Below are positions 19,690 to 31,682 of a DNA stretch of 64,000 nucleotides, piece after piece. The notes below the pieces were generated by a model. The model worked only from the letters and a program-made list of their open reading frames with translations, did not search any database and had not been told where the DNA came from. Source of the stretch: Pseudoips prasinana (lineage: Eukaryota > Arthropoda > Insecta > Lepidoptera > Nolidae); assembly GCA_951640165.1 (NCBI GenBank), contig OX621245.1, forward strand, positions 19,708,330-19,772,329, given 5' to 3'. Every line of letters starts with the position of its first letter. Position 1 is the first letter of the stretch. Both the position numbers and the translations under genes were made by a program.

Positions 19690-19960
19690 TAGATGCTCTC
19701 AGCGGTCCGTTAGCGATCGGCGAGGTTAAGTAACTAGACTCGCGGTCAATACATAGATGGGTGACCGCCAAAAGTGGTTTAATATCTGAGCGGCTCCGTG
19801 CTTCAGTGGGCACGTTAAGCTGTCGGTCTCGGTTGTAGTCACTAAACACCAGTCGCTAAGCCATGTCAGAGGCCTACTGGGCGGCTTGAATAACTCTGAC
19901 ACTAGGGTAACCACTGCCCATACGATAAGTAAGCAACAAGGCCTCGAACACGGCTTGAGC
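19690..19960 (+). mobile_element. Family E repeat with 5S-rRNA-like module, best copy
   Basis: Positions 19703-19769 follow the 5S rRNA internal control region. They run GGTCCG...GATCGGCGAGGTTAAG, then a 13-base spacer, then GGTCAATACATAGATGGGTG and ACCGCC. The 13-base distance from TTAAG to the GGT block is the same as in 5S rRNA. After it comes 'TCCGTGCTTC' and a body shared with 6326-6580 and 45549-45825. A true 5S gene would need intact ends and pairing, and these are absent. Confidence 0.65.
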
Positions 19961-20296
19961 TAACAAAGATCTAAGTAATAATAATATGTAGGGAAGTATA
20001 AAAGTGTCGTTGATGTGAAACGCAAACTGAATCCAGGTTCGAGGTTCAGTAAATGATCAATCTCTAGAGCCAAATACTATTTTGTGGACGGAAAAGAGTG
20101 ATAAGGTTTCTATAAAGTAGGCTATCAGCGAATGATACCCCAGGTGTTTCAATTGTCCTTGTACAATTGCACGGGCCTAGTAGAACCGTATGCTTGTTCT
20201 GACTAATATTAACAAAGTATGTTTTGCGCGTATTTTCTAACATTAGGTAGAAATCTATTTAACAGTTTGTTTGTTGTCCCTATATCCTAATAATAG

Positions 20297-20552
20297 TCGG
20301 TCACCATAGCCTCGTCGGTAGTGCTCCTGCCTACGAAGCTGGTGGTCATGAGTTCGAATCCCGGTAAGTGCAAATATTTGTGTGATTAGCACGAATATTT
20401 TTTTCTGAGTCATGGATGTTTTCTATGTATATAAGTATTTATCTATCTATATAAGTATGTATATCGTCGCCTGGTACCCATAGTACAAGCTTTGCTTAGT
20501 TTGGGGCTAGGATGATCTGTGTGACATTGTCCCTAGATATTATTATTATTAT
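20297..20552 (+). mobile_element. tRNA-derived SINE, family B
   Basis: The head contains 'TCGGTAGTGCTCCTGCC' and a B-box-like 'GAGTTCGAATCCC'. The body has 'TGAGTCATGGATGTTTTCTA' and the tail is TGTCCCTAGATATTATTATT. The second copy is at 50880-51119 on the minus strand. Confidence 0.75.
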
Positions 20553-20687
20553 AAATGCGAAAATTTGTGACTATGGATGTTTCAGACTATAGACTGTTTT
20601 CGTAAACCACACTTAACCTTAGTATTTATTTATATTTCTATGCTTTCTATTAACAAGAAACTAATGCCTGCTGTGGCAACAAATGCT

Positions 20688-20847
20688 ACTATAATAATAT
20701 TATAGATGCCAAAGTTTATGAGTATGGATGTATTTACTCTTTCACGCAAAAACTACTGAACGATTTTAGTGAAACTTTGTAGTAATATAGATTATATAGG
20801 CTATAATTTATAAAGTTTAACGCGGATTAAGCGCGGGTTACAGCTAG
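20688..20847 (+). mobile_element. Non-autonomous Helitron-like repeat, family J
   Basis: The 5' side reads ATAATATTATAGATGCC, the middle has 'TACTCTTTCACGCAAAAACT', and it ends GCGCGGGTTACAGCTAG followed by T. CTAG with insertion next to T is the Helitron 3' rule. Confidence 0.65.
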
Positions 20848-22618
20848 TGATAAAATAAGCATACCGTGCCACTTGGTGTCTATGATCCAAAAATAGACCT
20901 ATCTTCATGAGATTGTATTAAAAAAATATGAACTAATCAATAAAATATTGATAAGCATTAGTATAATCATGATAAATCCTAAAACAATATATCCTAATAC
21001 CAATTGATCTATTTCACTGTTATCTCAAGAGCGTCAAAATTAATTCAAAATGCGGCTTAGATTATAATAAGGCATTCAAGCATAGCTAATTATTATTAAA
21101 CCTAACCATTCCATATAAATTGTTATTATTAAACTTAATATCGATAACTAGGATTAATCAATCAAAGAATTAATCCTCCATATATTCATTTATACTAGAG
21201 GATAATGTTACCACCTATATTCTAATTATATATATTTTATAGATAGTTGAATGGTTCTCATCGGTGATTCGATTATGGAAAAAAAACTCCGGTGACATTT
21301 ATGACGGTCCGGGACGGCCAATTTTCGACAGCGGACGTTTATTGGGTGTCAATGGGGACAATAAATTTGAACTTTCGTCAAAGGACAGGGATCTTATAGG
21401 TGGCTTAACTGCCGACTCAGGTAAGCCACCAATATGTTCGTTATTGACTTAGGGGTGTAGCCCTATCGATAAATACTCAGTCATCATATCTCTAACCAGG
21501 TATATTAAACGTTTTAGTACAAGCACTCCATTGTACAGAAGACAGATGTTGCGTATACGAGGCAGATTTTTGTTCGAACATTAAAGTTCTTCATCTACAA
21601 AAATGTATGTTGTTCTACAAGCATGTGTGTATCGCATATAGGTCACGTCACATGATGATGACGAATGCTAAGCTATCTCTTGGCTACAGCATTATTGTAC
21701 CATATTCCGTTGGCAGGTTAACATCATCCATTTTTCATAAAGCTATGCCGATCGCATGTTACTACATTATTCCGCGTAAGATTTATTACGGTGTTAATTG
21801 CTGTTAACGTCGTGTTACAGTAATGTATTAGCTACTATTGGGTCAGTTTGGAAGGTAAAACAACAAAACAATTTGTGCCTACCGGTAGCTACGTTGATGA
21901 GATAATGTCAGTTGTCTGTTATTCACTGTTCGTGACATTATTACAGGATCACTTATCTAATTCAAACCATTCCGTCTTAAACGTACACTCCCACTACGGA
22001 CTAAATCTACTGTACGAGGTTCGAAAACTAAACCTATGATCTCTAATCTCTCCAACTATCCGTAACTGTGGAGCAAGATTTTAAGTTTTAGAGTATTTGT
22101 TAGGAACGCTGTCCAGTGTCCATATAACGATTTTTGGTAATATCCCTTCGAAATTAATAAAAACACGCCATGTGATATAAGTAGATTTCAAGCAAATAAT
22201 TCCTAATTACAAATTCACTTTGAATTTTTAATTTGGAATTATAATTTCAAATACTAAAGGATCTTAAATAACAAACAAAACGAATACTATTAAAAGCTAA
22301 TTAATATTTTACGAGTTTAAAATCTTCATAAAGAAACAAACCGTACTAGGATCGAGGCTGAGGCCGACATCACAAAGTTAAAAGTAAAACATGCATGACT
22401 GTCCGATTATTACTATTATCCTTTTATTTGTAATTTTTTTAAGATTTTGTTTATTACTATTTTATTTTTGCTTTACTCAGTGTCACTTACCTATAAGCCA
22501 AACTTAGATATAAGTAATTTTGTATGCTTGTGTTTTAATTATTCTTATATACACATTACTCACTTGAACACTTTACACCGTTGGTACTTTGAGTCGATAC
22601 ATACGCTGCAATGCCGAA
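20848..22618. other. No gene recognised
   Basis: AT-rich. The ORFs at 21264-21452, 21607-21807 and 21848-22039 have no recognisable domains. The GC-richer stretch at 21290-21440 (GACGGTCCGGGACGGCCAAT) may be a decayed repeat. The 5' untranslated region of the LINE at 22625 may begin somewhere after about 22340, but I see no clear boundary. Confidence 0.35.
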
Positions 22619-22624
22619 CCAAAA

Positions 22625-23605
22625 ATGGAGGATATATCAGCTGAAATTGATCAAATTTCGGTATCTAAAGCGCTAGAGTGTAATGTAGAGGATTGTAAAA
22701 GCTTAATTGCCAGCCCACTAGACTGCCTTACAATTCTAACCCAAAACATACGCAGCATTAATCGAAATTTTGATAGTTTTACCGTTATGTTGAGTCAACT
22801 AGTATTAGAGTGTGACATGATTATTTTGACAGAATGCTGGTTACCTTGCAATCCAATAATACCTCACTTAAATGGTTACAACTATTTCACTTCAACAAGG
22901 TTCAATAATCAAAATGACGGAATAACGGTATACACAAAATCTAGCCTGGGTGTGCTTTTTAGTGAACCACCCATGGAAGACGGTACTTGCGTCATTTTAA
23001 AACTCAAATATAGTGCTATACTTGCTGTATATAGATCCCCCAGTAATAGAAATCTCGATTTGTTTTTTAATTCTCTAAACAAAATTTTAACCGACCTCTC
23101 CACATTAAGACAGTTGTTATCGTCGGAGACATTAACATCAACATATCTCCGGAAAATCCAGATAATCGATCCATTGACTATCTGAATTTGTGTGCCTACC
23201 ATGGATTCCTCCCTGCTCATACTTTCTCCACGAGACCCTCATCTGGGACATGTTTAGATCATGTTATCTTAAAAACAAAAACATCAGCCCTTACGCTAGT
23301 TTTGAACTCTACGGTAACTGATCATCAGGCAGTGTTACTGAGTTTAAAGCAAAAGGAAAGAAGAAAATTCTCCCACACCACATGCAACAAGATTAACAAT
23401 GACGGATTAGCTTTAGCTCTGGGGGATATTGATTGGCAACCAGTTTATATGTCTACAGATCCTAATGTTTCTATGCAGTATTTCATTAACTCTATACAAC
23501 GAGCAATACGAAATCATTCTTTAGTGATTAATCTCCCTAAACGTCGTAGAATTTTAAAACCATGGATCACCCCCGGTTTGATTAGATGTATAAGGCATAG
23601 GGATT
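22625..23605 (+). pseudogene. LINE AP-like endonuclease domain
   Basis: The start is chosen at ATG 22625 (MEDISAEIDQ); upstream codons look non-coding. Endonuclease motifs appear in order: 'LTQNIRSINRNFDSF' with the metal-binding Asn, 'IILTECWLP' with Glu, 'AVYRSPSNRN', then in a shifted frame 'VVIVGDININIS', and finally 'TVTDHQAVLL' with the catalytic Asp-His. The frame shifts once near 23110, between 'LSTLR' and the GDIN motif, and the second part stops at TAA 23605. The domain would nick target DNA to prime reverse transcription. Confidence 0.8.
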
Positions 23606-24813
23606 AATTACATAAAAAAATGCGAATCTAACCGAGCAATATTATTGTAAAGCTGTCCTATACAAGATACCGAAATTTTTGCAACAAAATCATAAAGAGG
23701 GCGAAACGAATTTATGAGAAAAGTTTATTGAAGGATGCGGGCAAGAATAACAAAAAAAATTGGGACGCTGTAAAAAATATTACAAATACGTCAAAATCTA
23801 AAATTAATGCTTCAGAACTATTAAGGACCCCTTGTTTGAAACAATCTTTAAATATGGTAAACGAATTCTATGTTTCCGTTGGTGAAAACTTGGCTAAAAA
23901 TATCACCACGTGCAATCATCCAAGTCATAATAAATTCAAACATAAACCTAGTAAAAATACACTAAAATCCCTAGTACTCCTGGATACAGACATAATGGAA
24001 GTGGAACGGTTGATACTGGGTCTAAGAAATGGGTGCACAATGGGTTGGGACTCGATACCGAACCACATACTTAAAATATTTAGGTATATTATTGTTCCTC
24101 CATTGACACACATTTTTAATTTATGCTTAGCAAAAGGTATATTCCCTACGATCTTAAAAAAATCTATTGTTCATCCTATATTTAAGTCCGGGGACAGAGA
24201 CCGTGTCAGTAACTACAGGCTCATTTCCATCCTGCCTTCGGTCTCCAAGCTCTTGGAACGCATAATAAACATTAGACTGATCAAATACTTGGAGTCAAAT
24301 AATCTTCTATCCAATAAACAATACGGTTTTAGAAGTAAAAAATCTACGTGTGATGCGGTCCACGAGCTTGTAGACTATGTGGTAAAAAATGTGGATGCAG
24401 GTAAGAAAACCATAGGCATTTTTCTAGACCTATCAAAAGCCTTTGACACGGTCTCTGTTCCACTCTTACTGGACAAACTGGAGAGGCTTGGTTTGCGTGG
24501 TTGTCAGTTACAATTGTTAAGTAGTTATCTGCAAAATCGTGCACAATGTGTTAGAATAGATAATGAGTTAAGTGACGAATTACCAGTGAACTACGGCGTG
24601 CCCCAGGGTAGTATTCTTGGCCCTACTCTGTTTCTAGTTTACTTAAATGATCTCTGTGAACTAGATCTCAATGAGGGTAAACTGATATCGTACGCAGATG
24701 ACACCGTACTCCTTTTCTCCGATGATACGTGGGATGCGGTTTTTCAAAGAGCGCAATATGGTCTAAGTTGTATTAATCACTGGTTGCAATCTAATATTTT
24801 GAGTTTAAATTAA
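23606..24813 (+). pseudogene. LINE reverse transcriptase domain
   Basis: The frame is open from about 23650 and includes 'NWDAVKNITN', 'SIVHPIFKSGDRDRVSNYR' and 'SNKQYGFRSKKSTCDAVHEL'. The catalytic Asp is seen in 'GIFLDLSKAFDTV', followed by 'NYGVPQGSILGPTLFLVYLN'. The active site YADD lies in 'LISYADDTVLLF'. It ends in a stop after 'HWLQSNILSLN' within an A-run. Two stops lie in the linker from 23605 to about 23640. All core RT motifs are intact, so decay is moderate. Confidence 0.88.
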
Positions 24814-25518
24814 AAAAAAACTCAATATACCTATTACATTCTCAATGCGCAACATTAACCCTTCTCCTCAATCTTACTCTTTGTTTGCGCATAAGTGCTG
24901 TAATAATATTACGTGCCAATGTACCGGTTTAACCCATGTTAAAACTATTAAATATCTTGGAGTAATGATCGATGAACTAGGCTAAGAAAATTAATTTTTC
25001 TATTTAAAAACCTATGATATGTTGCTGAACCAAATTTAATTAAGCAAGTCTACTTAGCTCTTGCACAGACTACTCTTCAATATTGTATATCCGTCTGGGG
25101 AGGTGCATCAAAAACGATTATAGAACCTTTGGAGAGAGCTCAACGAGCTATTCTCAAGGTTAGTACCTTTCGGCCCTTCTTATTTCCCACTTTCTGTCTA
25201 TATCAGTCATGTCAAGTTCTCACAGTACGTCAGCTCTTTATATTGTATATTATTTTAAAACAACATTCGAATATACACTATGACAAATCGACTGTACAAT
25301 CTAAACGAAGAAAGTTAGCATTAGTAGAAATACCAATTTTTAAACATGCATATGTGAATAAGCACTATTGTTATCTTGGCCCATATATATATAATAAAGT
25401 CAATAAATTAATATCCATTGACTATCTAAATAAACATCAATGCAAGTTAAAAGTGTTTGAATACATACATACACTCAATTATGAAGAAACTGAAACCTTA
25501 TTAAAGATCGTTCAGTAA
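24814..25518 (+). pseudogene. LINE C-terminal region after RT
   Basis: A fragment 'THVKTIKYLGVMID' near 24940 is the usual post-RT block, in a broken frame. From 25129 an intact 129-codon frame begins 'ERAQRAILKVSTFRP' and contains 'SCQVLTVRQLFILYIILKQH' and 'YNKVNKLISIDYLN'. This matches the C-terminal extension of Jockey/CR1-type LINE proteins in character. It ends in TAA at 25516-25518. Confidence 0.7.
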
Positions 25519-26095
25519 TAATAATAAATAACCTCTCCTACACTCACACACTCACTCTCGCACACACTTACACAATGAGAGGCTACACACAACACTCACA
25601 CCAAGAATAATTTTAATGGCCACTGATATTTTAATTTAATTTTAAGTTTAATTTAATTTTTATTTAATTACAATTTAATTGTAATTAGATTTAATTTTGA
25701 TTTCATCAAATTTTAATGTTAATTTAATGTTAGTTTAAATTTGATTTAATTTTGTCAAACTTTAATTAAATTTTTGTAAATCTGAATTTAATTTAGATTT
25801 GATTTGATATTAATTTTAATTTAATCCTATTTTTATTTAATTTAATTCTAATTTTTAATTTTGAAATTATAAATGATGTAAGTAAATTTGAATTGCAATA
25901 TGTGTCCAAATAGTGTAAATTAGTTCGATACACAAAGAATGAGCGCTCGTGTCTGAAATACAGATAAGTACTTATCTAGATCAGACACAGCCGCGTCATA
26001 CGATTGATTTAAAATGCTTAAGTAACCTGGTTTTTGTAAATTCTGTTTGTTGCATAATTTGTGAAATAAATATTATTATTATTAAATATTATTAT
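25519..26095 (+). repeat. LINE 3' UTR: TTTAATTT-rich tract and (ATT)n tail
   Basis: A CA/AC-rich stretch (CTCACACACTCACTCTCGC) is followed by about 260 bp made almost only of A and T words such as TTTAATTT and AATTTAAT. Next comes 'CTGTTTGTTGCATAATTTGT' and AAATAAATATTATTATTATT. The tail marks the element's 3' end. No target duplication could be set because the 5' end is unclear. Confidence 0.6.
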
Positions 26096-26329
26096 TAAAA
26101 AAACCAGTATAACGTGAGACGTAACTAAAAATTATTTTTTCTCCATTCTTGGGACCAGGAGTTAGTTGGTTCGATATCTGTAGATTTCGAAAATTTTAAT
26201 TCCGATTGTAAAGTTGGTGTGCCTATGTTATATTACTAAATACTATTATTGAATGTGTCAGTCAGTCAAATCAGTGTTATTGAAGCCCTTAGTCCTACGG
26301 ATGTACAAGTTAGATACATTTTGATAATC

Positions 26330-26760
26330 GTCCCAAATATTGCAGTGCCTCAAAACGAAAATTTTCGACCAGTATGTGTTGCCAGTGATGAATTACGGAA
26401 GAGCAGACACGTGCCCGCTTACTATAGGTCTCATAAGAAGGTTCAGGGTCGCCCAAAGAGCAATGGACAAGGCTATGCTCGGAGCATCCCTGAGATATCG
26501 AAATAAAAATCGCCTAAAGAATTGTCAAAATAAAGCGACAGTGGTCGACGCAGATAGATGTAATAAAACCGATGGCCGCTAGGGTAGAGAGGTTCTTGAG
26601 TGGCGACCACGATGGATCGAGAGACACGTGGGACCGACGATCTTGCAGGGGTGGCGTGAAGCCATTGTGTGCGGTCAGCGCATAACTGGCCGTTGTGGAG
26701 ATCCTGGGGAAGAGGCTTTCGGTAGATATGACGATGAACGTTGTCAGGAAGAGGCTATAG
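26330..26760 (+). pseudogene. LINE 3' coding tail, family G, longer copy
   Basis: Translation gives 'LKTKIFDQYVLPVMNYGRAD' and 'TIGLIRRFRVAQRAMDKAML', the usual 'QRAMERAMLG' block of lepidopteran LINE endonuclease-RTs. A degraded 'DGR' and GRP-type segment and a 'GEEAFGR' end follow. It extends about 200 bp further 5' than the copy at 5667. Frame breaks occur around 26510 and 26580. Confidence 0.7.
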
Positions 26761-26837
26761 GGAGCAAAGAAATAGAATCGGAAAGAGTTGTTAGTTCATC
26801 ATTTTTATATGAAAAATCTTCGACCTTCAACATATAG

Positions 26838-27423
26838 AGAATCTTGTTTATTTGTCAAGACATGAAACCAAATATTTTTAAATTCATATTTTATTAATCG
26901 GTATATTTATAAATCCAACTCATTGAGTTTATCCGTTAATTGATAAAACCTACACAATTAAATCAGGATAAGTCTAAATGCTATTCTGTTTTATATCGAC
27001 ATTGTAACTGTGTTTCTTTTTGAAGAAGCTGTTTTTTTAGGATTCACTGGCATGGATCAACCATTTTCTAATGCAATTGGCATTTTCAGATTTTTTTCTC
27101 TGATCCAGCACAAAGGATCATAGAAAGAATTTGATTCATTATTCATAGAAAGAACTTGAATTTCCTTCGTTCAAGCGACTAATGTTACATTAATTACAAA
27201 CTTAAGCGGCATTCTAGTTGAGTGGAGTGCTTATGAACAATAACCCAATCAAGGTACTTACTGCGGAACCGACAACCTAACTAAGAGCACTTTCATTTTG
27301 AAATCTCTACTTCATTAATTTTATATTGACATTTTAGATCTATACAATTAAAATGGCAAATCTTATGCAAATGCAAAAAAACCATCATAAAAACTCCGAG
27401 GTAGTGGCACAGATAAGTTAACC
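26838..27423. other. No gene recognised
   Basis: AT-rich, no ORF of note. Confidence 0.4.
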
Positions 27424-28259
27424 CTGACTAATACAATAAATGCGAAAGTATCTCTGTCTATCCGTCTGTCGCGCTTTCACACCAAAACTACTGAACCGAT
27501 TTGAATGAATTTGTTACACAGATAGTCTAGAGCCTGAGAAAGGACATAGGGTACTTTTTAATGCGACAAAAGGGTTGTAAGGGGCCGAAAGGAGGGGTTG
27601 AAAAAAGTTTTTTTTTGATGTGAAACATCTATAGCCGCACGTAAAACAGATTTCTGGCGTGGCGACGCATGCCGTGACGCATGCGCAATCGACTTTTTAA
27701 TTTATCATTAAGTATGACATATTTAGTTCCTATCACAATATGTTCTTTTCTGCATATTACTTTTACAAAATAATGTCGATGTTTCACATCTGCCAGGCGT
27801 CCCATGACGGTTCACTTTTTTTTTTTAAAGAGTACGCCCGAACTAGGGAATCTCATCCCTGTGTCGCGGGGTACTTTACAAACATATAATAGACGGACAC
27901 CAATAACATCCATTCCACTCAAAACAACTATTTATGGGTCACACAACTAGTTGTCCGGCGCGGGGCTCGCGGGATATGGAAGTATTGTCATTTTTAGAAG
28001 GAGCATCTTGAAAGTATTTTTTTAGGCTGTTGATTCGATAGGTATATGTAAATAAATATGACATTCAAAGTTTGTAAAAGTTTTACCCTTAAAGGTATAA
28101 AATAACAAAAGGGAATACGGGATTAAAGTTAGTAAGTAAAAATGTAAGTAAGTGAATGTTTTATCAGTTTGCGACAAGAGACAAAATATTAGAGCTATTC
28201 TGATGTAACATTTACGGAGTCATTACAAAATGTGCGGGTAAAGTCGCGGGCACAGCTAG
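27424..28259 (+). mobile_element. Helitron-like repeat, long family J relative (836 bp)
   Basis: The 5' side reads AATACAATAAATGCGAAAGT, then 'CACACCAAAACTACTGAACC' and 'GCCTGAGAAAGGACATAGGG'. The 3' end is GGGTAAAGTCGCGGGCACAG followed by CTAG and a flanking T at 28260. No ORF is present, so it is a non-autonomous copy. Confidence 0.65.
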
Positions 28260-28539
28260 TTTATAGTGTAATAAATTTGACACATAAAGTAAAGTAAGAG
28301 AGTAAAATTAAATTATTTATCTTATAAAATTATATGAATAAGCCTTTTTTAAGTTCAGCAGGGCCATTCTGAAAGCACAGTGTACCGTCTAGATATCGAA
28401 ATTCCATGCTCAGTGCTCGATAACAACATTTCATATTTTTAACTGGCATGTATTATTTAAAAGTAAATCGAAAACCATATTTTTCCTTCTTGCGGAATTA
28501 TGAACTTTCATTCATAATTTCATCTTTGAAATTCGATGT
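28260..28539. other. No feature recognised
   Basis: AT-rich and non-coding. Confidence 0.3.
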
Positions 28540-29060
28540 ATTCTAAAAAGACGTAAGCGGCAAATGACGTCATACATACGGTGGAATAGTAGCCATCGAT
28601 CTTTGCTTTAAGGTAACCCGTCAAAAAAAAATCACTGTCTTGTCAAACTCGTTGGCGCCTAAACTTGTTTAAGGGGGTTTCGGCGCCAACGCGGAAAAGG
28701 ACGCATCGAGGCTATGTTTTATTTTCAAAAACTGGTGTAAATTCGAGTTTTTATGTGTAAATATGGTGGATTTTTAGACATAACATCTTCGACAACGTAC
28801 ACAAGTGGAGGAAAGTGCGATATTGCCGTGAATTGTGATTTTCCGTGTTGAAACCAAAACTCCATAGAAGCCTCTAGTAAAGTCTCCACTGCTTTACTGA
28901 GGTAGGACTATGACTTGACTGTGACGGACGTGATGGACATGACTGTGACGGACGTGACGGACATGACTGACTGACTTTGAAACAGAAATATTATAACTGA
29001 AGACGAGGCGGTATGGTCACAGACCTTAGCCTGCCCAAAGAGGGCAAAAATAATAGAAAA
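28540..29060. repeat. Unclassified repeat with GC stem and 24-bp tandem pair
   Basis: A 10-bp stem, CGTTGGCGCC (28650-28659) with GGCGCCAACG (28682-28691), encloses a 22-nt loop. Downstream, two 24-bp units, GACTGTGACGGACGTGAYGG plus ACAT, sit at 28917-28940 and 28941-28964. The sequence has the feel of a lepidopteran interspersed repeat, but there is no second copy in this window. Confidence 0.4.
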
Positions 29061-29454
29061 AATAAAACTAAACTTGTTTACGTTTGTTTAATGTTTTCAA
29101 TTCCAAATTAAATTAAAATCGTCAATATTAAATTCGTTTCCAGTGTTATTATCCTTATTATGGTTAATTAAGTCACCATGAAAGTTTCGAAATTTAAAAC
29201 CGTGAGGGACAATTGACAACTTGACATGTCTTGTTTGACATTAATTTTTTCGTTTAAAACGTTGGAATGCTTAGGCAAAGGAAACAAACTCGTCCGCCGT
29301 GTAAGTGACGTCATCACACCTTTTTTAGTTTTTATTTTTTTCCTCAGAAAGAAAGAAATAAAAAAATATAAAAAAAATATATTTGAACTCAGGATACAAA
29401 AATAAAGAATCGGTATTTTTGTTTTAAGGTGGTGTCAGTTTTGAAATGTTGTCA
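29061..29454. other. No gene recognised
   Basis: AT-rich with an A-rich run at 29345-29385. No ORF. Confidence 0.35.
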
Positions 29455-29622
29455 TATTTATTAAGTCCAGATGCAATTCACAACACAAAGTACACCCACA
29501 CTTAGAATAAGATTTATGGAACATACTAATAGTTGGCCCGTGCGGTATTCAAACCCGTAACACAAGCGCATCGAGGTAGTAGCGAGGCGACTACCTTAAC
29601 CACTGCGCCACACGAGCAGTCA
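29455..29622 (-). mobile_element. tRNA-derived SINE, family D
   Basis: On the minus strand the head reads GCTCGTGTGGCGCAGTGGTT (A box TGGCGCAGTGG), with the B-box-like 'GGTTTGAATACC' about 50 bases later and then 'GCACGGGCC'. The acceptor pairing and 3' end of a functional tRNA are absent, and a short non-tRNA body follows. This is the only copy in the window. Confidence 0.7.
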
Positions 29623-29679
29623 AAATGTTGAGTGAGTAAGATTAGGAAGAGCGTGGGATCATCTGTGTGAAACTAGTAC

Positions 29680-29735
29680 AAATACAAAATTACCCAGCAG
29701 TTTAGTAATCTAAACTGCTAGGTAATTTTGTATTT
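29680..29735. repeat. 26-bp fold-back, 4-nt loop
   Basis: Arms 29680-29705 and 29710-29735 match at 25 of 26 positions, loop TAAT. It lies in sequence that is otherwise not palindromic. Confidence 0.85.
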
Positions 29736-31267
29736 ATTTTATTCGTCCTAATGGACGTTTATGATAATATAGCACATTCCTTAATTACGCAAGTCAGATG
29801 AGAAATACTCACTTGGCACTTTAAATTTAAATGTTGTTTTTTTTACAATACTGAATAAAAACATACGTAGTTTTTCGAAAGAGTCATATATTTTTAAATC
29901 TTAATTTAAAATTTTAAAAAGAATCTAAACTATATTTATGGTTTGGATGTCTTTAATTTTTTTATTTTCATCATGCACAAAACATCATCATACCATTTCT
30001 TTTGTACATAAGGTTCTAAAGAAATGTTTGTATGGTTCGAATCTATAAAAGTCTAAGACATTGTTTGAAAAAGTTTAAAGCTACACATAATTTCCAGAGT
30101 CAAAGAACTGCTGTCGGATTCAACTAACGCTGACGTTATTTATAGTTTATATAGAATAATTATTACGTATCAAGCATATGTTCGCTGAGTTTGATTAAAT
30201 TCATCATACACGACTAAACAAGGATATATTAATTGGAGACAAGAATTTTAATCAACTTTTGTGTAGTCAAAGTTTTAGTTTGAAGTAAATAGCAATTTGT
30301 GATAGATGATGGATTATTGAACCGAACCCATTTTATCTTTGTTTTTGACTACTCTGTAATTAAATGGAAATTCCGAAAGGTTCTAATATTGTAGTCCCTA
30401 GGTTTCTGTACCGACTACAATATTAATCACTATGTTGTTCTTCCGGGTTACCTTTTGCATTTATTGAACAAGCAATTAATGTATAATAATTATTTTTTAA
30501 TTATTAATAAAATATCGATTATATAGAAAACTGACACTAGTAGTTCAGTCCCTGCAATTGTTAATATACATTTATTAACCAAGTAAATTCAAACAACTTA
30601 ACTACTTTTTGATTAGATAACCTAGTATAAAAAACTTGTAAAAGAAATATGGAAACGTTATCTGCCACGTAAAGTCAGAGTTTGTGAGTTCGCTTAAAAT
30701 CAGAGAGTACATTTTCGTTTCTTAATACACATACCAACAAACAAGAATAAAAGTAGTACACTCATATTATGTGAATGTTTTGTCTGTCACGATGCTATAA
30801 AAGACCAAACAACATACTTTATTGAACGTTGAATGGCAAAGGTGTGCCAACATAACTTGTGAATACAACCTCTCGTAGCTTTCACTGAGGTAACGAGATT
30901 GGAATATCGTTCAGACTTCTGTTTTTTAAAAGCACGGGTGTTACTTTGATAGGATAGATTTTCTTTACTTATTTACATTAGTTTTCACTGCTGAGATAAA
31001 TTATATCTAGTCGAGGGTTGATTTTGAATTAGGTATAGGCTAGGTAGGTATTGTTGAAGTAGGTATTAATGATAGATATATTTTTAATGATAAATATAAA
31101 TAATGAGAATATTAACCGATGATATTTTATTTTGCTGTACTGCTACTGCATAAGCTAAAATAAAATATTTAAGGTTTATATATATCGATTTATTTTAGGG
31201 TTGTGGGTATAATTTATGTTACTTAAAAAATCTCACCAATCTTAATTAGACAGTATTTTTAAGGAAG
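29736..31267. other. No gene recognised
   Basis: AT-rich. A 13-bp inverted repeat, TAATATTGTAGTC (30384-30396) with GACTACAATATTA (30413-30425), encloses a 16-nt loop. A TATA-like 'GATGCTATAAAAGACC' occurs near 30790 but no ORF follows it. Confidence 0.4.
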
Positions 31268-31682
31268 TTACTTCCACAACCAACGATTCATTTAACTTAA
31301 TAGAAATGAGCGCGAAATAGACTTAAGTTTAGTCGTGCTATGTATGAATGAAAAAAAACGTCGAAGTAACCCTGCGAAATGTCCCTCACTAATCTTATTG
31401 GACCATGTATATATTTCTTCATTATTACAGCTGAAAGAAGTCTACTGCTGGACAAGGCTCTCCCAAGAATAATCTTGGGCGGAAATGCCTTAATCACCAC
31501 GCTTGGCAGACGAGTTGCGATAGCAGTAAGATGGTCATAGTAGACAGAAGGAAGCTGTTGCCCGTCCTCTGGTAGATATTCCCTCGGTTCAACTTCTACG
31601 CTTCCCCACGGCATGAGATGGGGGGATGATAATTTGATATTCACCGCCATCGCCACACAGCCACACAGTATTTATATGGAAG
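31268..31682 (-). mobile_element. SINE-like family F, first copy of a tandem pair
   Basis: The minus-strand body runs from about 31672 to 31424, from 'GTGTGGCGATGGCGGTG' through 'GTTGAACCGAGGGAATAT' to 'TTGTCCAGCAGTAGACTT'. Together with its 3' flank (ACGATTCATTTAACTTAAT) it is repeated in the next segment, so SINE and flank were duplicated as a unit. Confidence 0.6.

Larger units (their letters stand above)
22619..26095 (+). mobile_element. Non-LTR retrotransposon, Jockey/CR1-like, nearly full length
   Basis: In order: AP-like endonuclease (22625-23600), reverse transcriptase (23600-24813), C-terminal region (24814-25518), a strikingly AT-rich 3' UTR built of TTTAATTT-type words (25610-25870), and an (ATT)n tail near 26070-26095. 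At least four frame breaks or stops show that it is inactive. The clade is inferred from the endonuclease/RT layout and the 'QVLTVRQLFILY' C-terminal block. Confidence 0.82.

Noticed and set aside
19703..19769. Functional 5S rRNA gene
   Set aside because: Only the internal control region is recognisable. The 5' and 3' ends that form helix I are missing and the element is clearly a dispersed repeat.
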